This document shows, piece after piece, positions 36,401-45,400 of a stretch of 64,000 nt of DNA. The stretch is from Echinometra lucunter (taxonomy: Eukaryota; Echinodermata; Echinoidea; Camarodonta; Echinometridae). The translations under genes were made by a program, and so were the position numbers. Location: assembly GCA_029962745.1 (NCBI GenBank), contig CM057157.1, forward strand, positions 31,787,234 through 31,851,233, in the 5' to 3' direction. The notes beneath the pieces were generated by a model, which saw only the letters and a program-made list of their open reading frames with translations, was not told the origin of the DNA and did not search any database. The first letter of the stretch is position 1, and each line of letters opens with the position of its first letter.

Positions 36401-39400
36401 TACAGTCATTTTCAATTTTCGATGAGAGTACTGTGTCAGGATGCTTCTTGAAGGTAAAGTACTGAAAATCTGCTGTTCCAATTTTTTGGGACACCCAGTA
36501 TAGGTGATTAAAAGTGATACAAACAAGTCTCTAGGCATGATGCATCTCAACTTGTTCATGTGAAATCATTCTTGTAGGTACATTTTGACCTCATACGACC
36601 TTTGACCCCAATTAACAATGAGGTTCTTGTAAAGGCATCTATGCAACCAGGAACCTTGATGCTGGATGTCACATGTCATTGAAATACATCCAACTTTGTT
36701 TGGGTCCCAGACTTTGCTACTCATGGCACCTGTTCCTTTAATTTTTATTGATGAACATACAATCTCTCAAAGCAAATTTGACGATTTCTCAACGTATGTT
36801 AGAAATAACGACGTCAACGTTTTGCCGTCACAGAAACCTGGTTTCATTCCAACTTGCCGACCGACGTCTCGATACCGAACTACGATGCTTTTGTGAAATC
36901 GAGATCCCAACACAAAGGTGGTGGAGAAGCCATATATACGCTCACCCTTTGAAAATTCACAGCTCATACCAAGCGTTGTGGTCCCTGTCAACCTCAAGGT
37001 AGTGTGTGTGAAACTTCTTTCGAAACAACTTCCTTGTTCCGTCTCGATCATTGTGATAGCTGCGTCTTATTACCCTCCCAATGCTACCACAACTTGAATG
37101 ATGACCTTCTCACTACAATGGACCTCAGGCTGCATCGAAGTACCCTAATGCTGGATTCACTCTCATGGGTGACCTAAATGAACTTGATGTTACTCCTTTG
37201 ATCTCAATTCATGGCTTTGTTCAAGTTGTTGACAAACAAACTACAGATTATCAAACTCTGGACAAACCTAGAAATATTGCGATATCTGTTGCCAAGCAAT
37301 GGCAGAGAAGAAGCAAATGAATCATTTTGAGCATATTTGACCTTTGACTCGCAAATAACGCTGAGGTCCCTGTAAGGTATACCATCCAAGTTAGGTTACA
37401 AATGGTTTCAGCTCACCTGAACTGTAAACAAATGTTGGCCAACTATTCTGAAACCCTTTAACAATCTGTGAGTGAAGGGTACAAATGCATAAACAGAACA
37501 GCCCCCCCTACCTATGCCAACAATTTACTAAACCTCTATACTCGTTTAGGACTAGATCAAAAGCCATGGTGTCTTTACAAGAAAGGGGTGCTATCATTAC
37601 CAAAAGTGGAAAGAAACCGTTTCAGTACCCAGGATCAAAACCGTGGAATTGCTTAAAATCAGAGCAGAGACTGGCACCATCTCTTAAATCCTTTAAATCA
37701 ACATTTGTTTAATATTTTTGTAACAATATCAAACAATCATAGAAGGATTTACGGTTCACCATGTGGTAAGTCCTAAAGGACTATAGATAAAGTGGATAGA
37801 GATGGAGGTGAAAATGAGAGGCAAGAAAGCAGGAAAGTTGGAGGGTAGTCTATCTTTCTTGAAACTGGGTGAAGTCCTGAAAAGGACTGTGAACCAGAGG
37901 AGGTGAAAGGCTTGAGTTGGTGAAGAGATGAGGAGACTTGGTTTGAGTCGGCGGAGAGGTGTGAAGGCTTGAGGCGGGAGGAGAAGGAGAAAAGACTCGA
38001 CGTTCCTTGAGTCTGGTGTCAAAGTTGCGGCCGGTTTCTCCGATGTAGACTTTGCCGCAGTTGCAGGGAATCTTGTAGATGCCGGGTTGCTTGTTGGGTG
38101 GATGCTTGTCCTTGTGAGAATGAAGGATGAAGTGGAGTTTTCGGGAGGATCAGTGTCTGACTAGGATGTTCGCTGATCAGAGGATGCATTGTAGTCAATG
38201 GGAGGTCTTGCCGATGTAAGGGAGTACTACATGTATGGTTGAAGTCGGCTTGTTGGTGGGTTGGTTGTTGGCGGTGCTGGTGGTGGTGCGGCTGTGAGGA
38301 GGTTGGGTGTTGAGTCTACATCTGAGAAACCGGCCGCGACTTTGACACCAGACTCAAGGAACACAAGACCTATCAGCGACTCAGTGACTGGGACAGATCT
38401 GCCATCGTCAAGCACGCTCAACAAGAAGACCATCTCATCGACTGGGACAACAGCCACCTCATCACTACCATGCAACACTGAAACACTAGGAGAGTTTGAG
38501 AAGCCATCGAAATTCACTGACGCAACACGGTACCCCAAGACCAAGGACTTTGCATCAACAACATCTGGCACCCAATCCTACATCACCAGACCACTCCACC
38601 CAGCTCAGCGATGCCAACCACTGCCACTCCATTGACTCAAGACAAGACCAGCACCGATGCCACCACCACCGCCCACACCACACAGCCTGCACAGCCTGTC
38701 ACCTCAACCACCCTCCACCCTCTCCTTCTCCGCCTGCCTCAAGTCTTCACACCTCTCCGCTGACTCAAACCAAGTCTCCTCATCTCTTCGCCAACTCAAG
38801 CCTCCCACCTCCTCCGGTTTAGTCCTTTTCAGGACTTCACCCAGTTTCAAGAAAGATACTCTACCCTCCAACCTTCCTGCTTTCTCGCCTCTCATTTTCA
38901 CCTCCATCTCTATCCACCTTATCTATAGTCCTTTAGGACTTACCACATGGTGAATGTAAACCCTTCTACGATTATCCGTACCACCATGCATACCTTCAAA
39001 CATCATCCAATATTAAACAATGATTACCAGTGAGAACAGTTTGATCTTGGCTGCTTTTATTACATGTTTAAATTTGTATTAATATTTGCACATTATTGAT
39101 CATTATTATCGTTTGCATCATAATATCTATTCATCTTTGCCCTATGCCTCATGCATCGTTTCATTATGCAGTGATATGCTTTGTTGAGTTTTCGTAAAAA
39201 TCCACATGACCCCTCTAATTTCTTCAGTCTTTTCTATAATTTCTGCAACATCCATCATATCGCACGTAAACTCATTAAATACACAACAAAAACTCTTTGT
39301 AACACCAAACATTAAGGGTAACGCTTGCCTGACTGCCCAACGACTAGGAGCCGTTTGTTTATTAGACATTTAAGAAATTGAACATTTGTTTCAAAATTAA

Positions 39401-42400
39401 CATTTATTGCAAATAATCTGATTCTGTACATCTTCACTTTTCTACCTCTCTCTACTTAAATTCTTTACTACACAAATATTATTTTAAACATCCCTATTAT
39501 CCCTATTCTAAATTTGCAACAAGTAGGTCCAGGGTAAAAAAACAGAGATAAAACTCAATGAGCAAAAACTCTCAAAAACCTTCGGATCCACTTTTGCAAA
39601 AGAAACTACCCACAAATCTTCTGCGAACATCTTAGACAGCTTTATTATCATTTATTCAAATGTTGTAGTGATGAAGAGCGCAAGCTAGAATGAAGTGCTA
39701 CAAGTGTACATTTCCTTTCTACCACACCCTAGATACCCATGCTCCAATGCACCAGTGCACCCGTAATTACATTCCTAGGAAACCTCTGACAATGCTTCAA
39801 CCCGACGTACATCAGCGAAATGTATGCATACATTAACGAGACAAACAACATTTACCTGCTATACAAACATAACGCAGGTAAATAATAGTCTTTTCTATAA
39901 TTTCTGCAACATCCATCATATCGCACGTAAACTCATTAAATACGCAACAAAAACTCTTTGTAACACCAAACATTAAGTGTAACGCTTGCCCGACGACTAG
40001 AGCTCAAAGAAAGGGGGCAAAGCGGACTTGGAAGCAAATGGTGTTACAGTGTTTTTTTTTTTTTCAATAAAGACTTACTTAGAGCCACATGAATTATTAA
40101 TGAGAATACTATCGTAATAAGCATTATGAATATACTGAAAAGAATGATGATTCTTAATCCTCTATAGATCCCCATTGGGATAAATGTTAACCGGTCATAA
40201 TGAGAATGAACTTATAACATCCAACTCTGTCTTTTTTTCCTTTTCAGTTTTTCTTTCTTTCTTTTTTTTGAACTCACTACTCTCTACTCTGGTTTATTAA
40301 TCTCTTCCTTTTCCATGATTCAGTAATTCGATCATCATCAAAATAAATTCAACACATATATTTGTGTACAAAATTTAGAAAGCACCTTGCCCAAAAATAT
40401 ATGATGTGGCTTATTTTCCAGAGATAAAATCCACAATGATAATAAATCACATCAGGCTATCTTTGCCATTAGTTTAAAGAAATTCACCCTATACCTGCTT
40501 TATCTCCTTACAAGAACTTTTAAAATCATATATTATTGATAATTATATTTTATTAATAAATTGAGTGTAATATGAAAAGAAAACATACCACAAAATATGC
40601 CAATAATGTGCGATCTTCCATCTAATCACCTTGATTATGCACATGCCCAAAATATTCTCATAAATATTCGAACTCACAAATTCTACTACCACCAATTTTT
40701 ATGAATATCAACTTGCACCTAAAAATTTATTACATTAAGGATGTAAAAGTATAGAATGAAAACTTTCTTGAAGCATACAAGACCACCTTTGCTTTTCATA
40801 TAAGAAAATAATGGAATGTTTCATTATGCCTGCTCGACCTTCTTCTTTTTCTTCTTCAGCAAAAGAAAGCAATGTAACATAACATGAACTGCAGAAACTA
40901 ACCTTAGATCAGTGACCCAAATACACATTGTAAAATTCAGAGATTTGGTAACCATTAATAATTTATGAATAACACTATCAACATATCCATCTTTCGCTCT
41001 TTCCCTTTTCCACCTGCCGTGCCTTTTCCACAACCTGTCTGGTACAGATGCCTGTCTGTAAGATCTAACAATCCGCGGATGCTATGAGCCCATTTTATGC
41101 CGTAAATAGCTGATTGAATCATGCCGATTGACGAACCTTGCTCTTTCAGATAAGAAATATATAGCGCCACGTGTATGGACTCTCCTGGTAGAGCCTCGCC
41201 CCCTTCTGCTACAAAGAAACTCTCCCATTTCTTGAAAGCTGAATGATATTACCGGTTGTACTTTCGCTCTTTGCTCGAATAAGCTGGGCTTGCTATAACA
41301 TCATCCAAATTTGTGAAATTGGAAGACTGGACACCAGTGTCCTGCAGAGCCTTCTGGATGGCTTCCTTGACTTTTAAACCTGTGGTTAAATAAAGTAAAC
41401 ATGTGTAGTATGCACATCTAGAATCGAACTTTAAAAACAATCCGATTATTTCCTACTACCTCCGCCAATTCCTTTCCTGCCTATGTCTCTGTTTACTGAC
41501 TTAAAAAAAAAACTTCATAATCCTTAATGAAGGCGTAAAACTTTCGCCATCCCAAAACCTTAGGCAAACGTTTCTTGTACTATCTTATCCACAGTCTTAG
41601 AGCAATAAATCGGGATAGTTGAACCCACCAATTTAGTGTACCACCCCAGTTGTGTGAAAGTGCATCGATGCCATTTGTTCCAACACACGACCATCTCGAA
41701 TTAAACTTTTCACACTTATCTGCATTGGAATTGCAAGCAAACCTGCCCAAAACATGGGGACCCATTTCTATCCAACCAAAGGAACTTTCCTCAATTCATA
41801 TGCCAGTCGTCGCTATCAGCGACTCTGCTGAGCCTGTCTGCTCTCTTATTCTCATCCCTGATTAACCAAACAGGATCAGTCTTCACATTTTTCTCTTCAA
41901 ATCATGTATTGTCATAGCTTTCCTCTGAAGCTCATCAGGGTTTCCACTCCCTGCTTTCACATTTTTCTATTCACATATGTATTGTCATAGCTTTCACATT
42001 TGAAGCTCATCAGGGTTTCCACTCCCTGCTTTCACAGTGCTCACAACATTCTTGTTATCTGTGTACCAACGTACACTGTGCCCTTCTAGGCGACTCTCCA
42101 ATGTCATTATCATTCTAACCAAAGCTTCTAGCTCTCTCCACGAAGAGCTCTGAATCCTTTCAGATTCAGACCCATGATCTCTGTATCATATCATCATAAA
42201 TTTTCCCACAACATATCCACCATAATCAATATCAGAGGCGTCCAAATTGACAAAAAAATGACAAGTCAATACTGACTGCATGGGGGCTTCATTCAAGCTA
42301 TCTGTCTTCTTTCCAGAAAATTTAGCTCAGCCAAAACAAATGAGGATACAAGCACAGGGACATCCCAACTGGTTTTGGTATTAATACAGCAAAAGCAATT

Positions 42401-45400
42401 TCTAGTTCTCAACTAAACTCAAGAACCAAGCACAGTGTGCATAGAACCTATCCTTCCAACTATGCGGGCTAAAAACCTAACCGGTACAAGCGGATGTAAC
42501 TGAGATTTCAAAATCTGATATCAAATCCTTTAATTCCTTGACCCGCCTGATTGATACTCTCACAAGAAAATTCTGAAGGCCCTAATCTAAGCCCAAACAT
42601 TTTTCTTGTGGTTTAGTCTCCCAATCGCACTTCTCATCAGCAAAAAGAAACCCAAAATCTTTAGATCATCCTAAATTTGGCTACCAAATCTCAAGCCTTT
42701 CGTGCCCTGCTATGTCATTTTATTTTTTCTTAGATTCACCATTTTTAGTTCATTCGTCAGGTATGAAGCAGAACGGGGGAAATTTGAGAGCCTTAGGAAC
42801 ATTGCTGGTAATTAAAATCAAAACTTTCCTTCTCTATTATAGAAGATCTAAGTCAATGTATTTCGTGTTCGCGTCAGCAATTTCGTTCAATTGCGTCAGC
42901 AAAAGTTTCGCTATTCAAAAATGCCGTTTTGACCTACAGGTGCTTGTGCCTTTGGCTGCGCCAATGACGTACAACTGACCTCATAACTTTAGAAAATACA
43001 TACCCTGCGACTGACAGATAAAATGGAAGTACATTGAAAACAAAATATTTCCTTACACCATCGAAATCCCATTCGAAACCCAAATATTCGCGACAGTCTC
43101 TATGTGTTTCAAAATGATAATATGCTGGTTTGAGGTCAAACGTGAACACGAAATCCCCCTTTTCGCACGCATCTGCTATCACTTCATTGGCATCTTCATA
43201 TCCAACTTTATGTTTAAACAGAAGTGGTTTAATGTGTCCACAATCATTTTCGATTTACCCTTATTATTTGATACCGTTAATGGGTTTACAATCTGCGGTT
43301 TCTGTTGCACCTTTTTGACACAATTCTTTTTCATCAACTTTTCAATATCTTCTTCTACAAACTCAGAGTCTTGTATTGCCAAAAGATTGTTTTTTAAATC
43401 GGCGTTACCTGCCACTGTGATTAATGGTAATCGATAACCCTCTCCTATGGCGATTACTGTTTAATACCACGGGATTGGGATGTCTTCCCAGTGTTGCTGA
43501 CCACCTTTCAATCTCCCTACTGGTGAAGAAGCTTTGCTTAAAGACAGCAATTCTGTATCTTTTGCCAATCCCTCACTATTACATGCATGCTCACTTAATC
43601 TCTCACACAAAGAAAATGAGATATTACTTAGCTTGTTCATGCTTGAAATCAGCATGTTGCCCCTTGAGCCAGATACATTCAGCCCTCCTATGCCCTGGCT
43701 TGCCACAGGCGAAACAACAGCCTTCCTCCTTCTCTGGGAACGGTGACGTGTTAAATATTAAATCATCTCATTTGCTCAAAAGACCAGATTGACTCTCCTT
43801 TGTTTTTGCATTGACGAGATTGGACACAGCGGACGGCTCCATGTTGTCGTGATGAAGAACGCAAGCTAGAATGAAGTGCTACAAGTATACATTTCCTTTC
43901 TACCACACCCTAGATACCCATGCTCCAATGCACCAGTGCACCCGTAATTACATTCCTAGGAAACCTCTGACAATGCTTCAACCCGATGTACATCAGCGCA
44001 ATGTATGCATACACTAACGAGACAAACAACATTTACCTGCTATACAAATGTAACGCAGGTAAATAATATTTCCTGTACTGTTTAATTTGGCCTTACTTTT
44101 TCCCTAGCCACCCCCTTAGTCTCTCCCCATTCTCTATTTTTGCCTTCATTATTTTCCTTCTTGCTATGTCTAACAGTAAAAATCAATTTTAGTAATTTCT
44201 CCCATAGATGTTACTTAACTTTGTACTCTTAATTGGACTGTTAATCTATTTTGCATTGCACATGGTAATCACTGCTGTATTTTGTAAGTGTGTATTTATG
44301 TTATCTTTATAAGTCTATTTACGTTATTGTATGTCACATTCATGTATTGTTTTTATCATGCAGGCCCTCACTGAAAGCAGTTTTTTAACTGAAGAGGCAA
44401 CCCTGCTTAATAAAACTGTAAATTGTCTCGCCCACTTGTCAGTTGAAGCAATCAGATTCAACATTGGATAAGAAATGACTGAGAAAAAGCAAATTTAACA
44501 TTTTGAGAACACTCAGACATATGCCCGGATACCCTCACAGACACAGAGACATACAGACAGACATACACATGCACACAAACACACACGTACAGAGGCCATT
44601 TCATAGTCCCCTCGCCAACTTCGTTTTAGCAGGGGCAATAAGATATTTTGCCGCAAAACTTCAACACCTCTGTAAAATGAAGGTCCCCAAGTGTATCTAT
44701 GACCCAATTATGATTGAAAAGGGAGCAATGGTTGCAAAGTTATTTGTCTTATGAGACTCTTGCAGCTAAAGGCCCTGTCCCACTCTGCCGTTTAACGATT
44801 CCATCTGAGAAACGAACGCGTACGTTTAATTGACTTTTTTAAATTTGTTCTTCAGCTGGTTTACAGACGTATCTGAACGTTGACAAACTTTGGACATGTT
44901 CAAAGTTTGAAACGGCCAGCTTCCTATCGCAACTGGAAGTACTAATATGTTCCCCTGGCAGTCTCCTGCCGTTTTCATCGTTACTCGAGCGGAATCTTAC
45001 CAATTTGCGGACTTTCATGGCTGTTGGGAAGACAGAGAAGCTAATTTTCTGCACACAGATGATCTAGTAGATTATTCAGATATCTTATAGGCCCATAGTG
45101 TATTTCGATGACGAACAATACTCCTACAATCAAAAAGCGTATAGTTTTTCTCGCTCGCTGGGCTCGCTCGTTAACTAATAAATTGTTTAATGTTTTTTTG
45201 AAAGCAAACGAAATGGGCGAGTGAGGTGATCAAATAAATAATTTAGATATTAATATGCTCACAATTTAATTTACTGACTGGGTTAGTACTTCTACCATTA
45301 AAAAAATGTGTGTTTCCTCGCTCGCTTCACTCGCTCGCAATAGTTAGAAACATGGTGGTTTCGGACGGCAAAGAATAAATCAGGGACGTGCCAAAATAGA

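Larger units (their letters stand above)
39226..44068 (-). mobile_element. PAT-type DIRS (tyrosine recombinase) retrotransposon with split direct repeats
   Basis: On the minus strand the order is repeat A1 (44068-43841), gag zinc knuckle, reverse transcriptase, RNase H, tyrosine recombinase, B1 (about 40000-39888), A2 (39887-39660) directly adjoining B1, then B2 (about 39347-39226) after a 310-bp spacer. This A1-ORFs-B1-A2-B2 layout is the split direct repeat structure of PAT-like DIRS elements, known from sea urchins. All coding parts are frameshifted or deleted. It lies in the 11.8-kb MTG1 intron in the same orientation as the gene. Confidence 0.85.
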
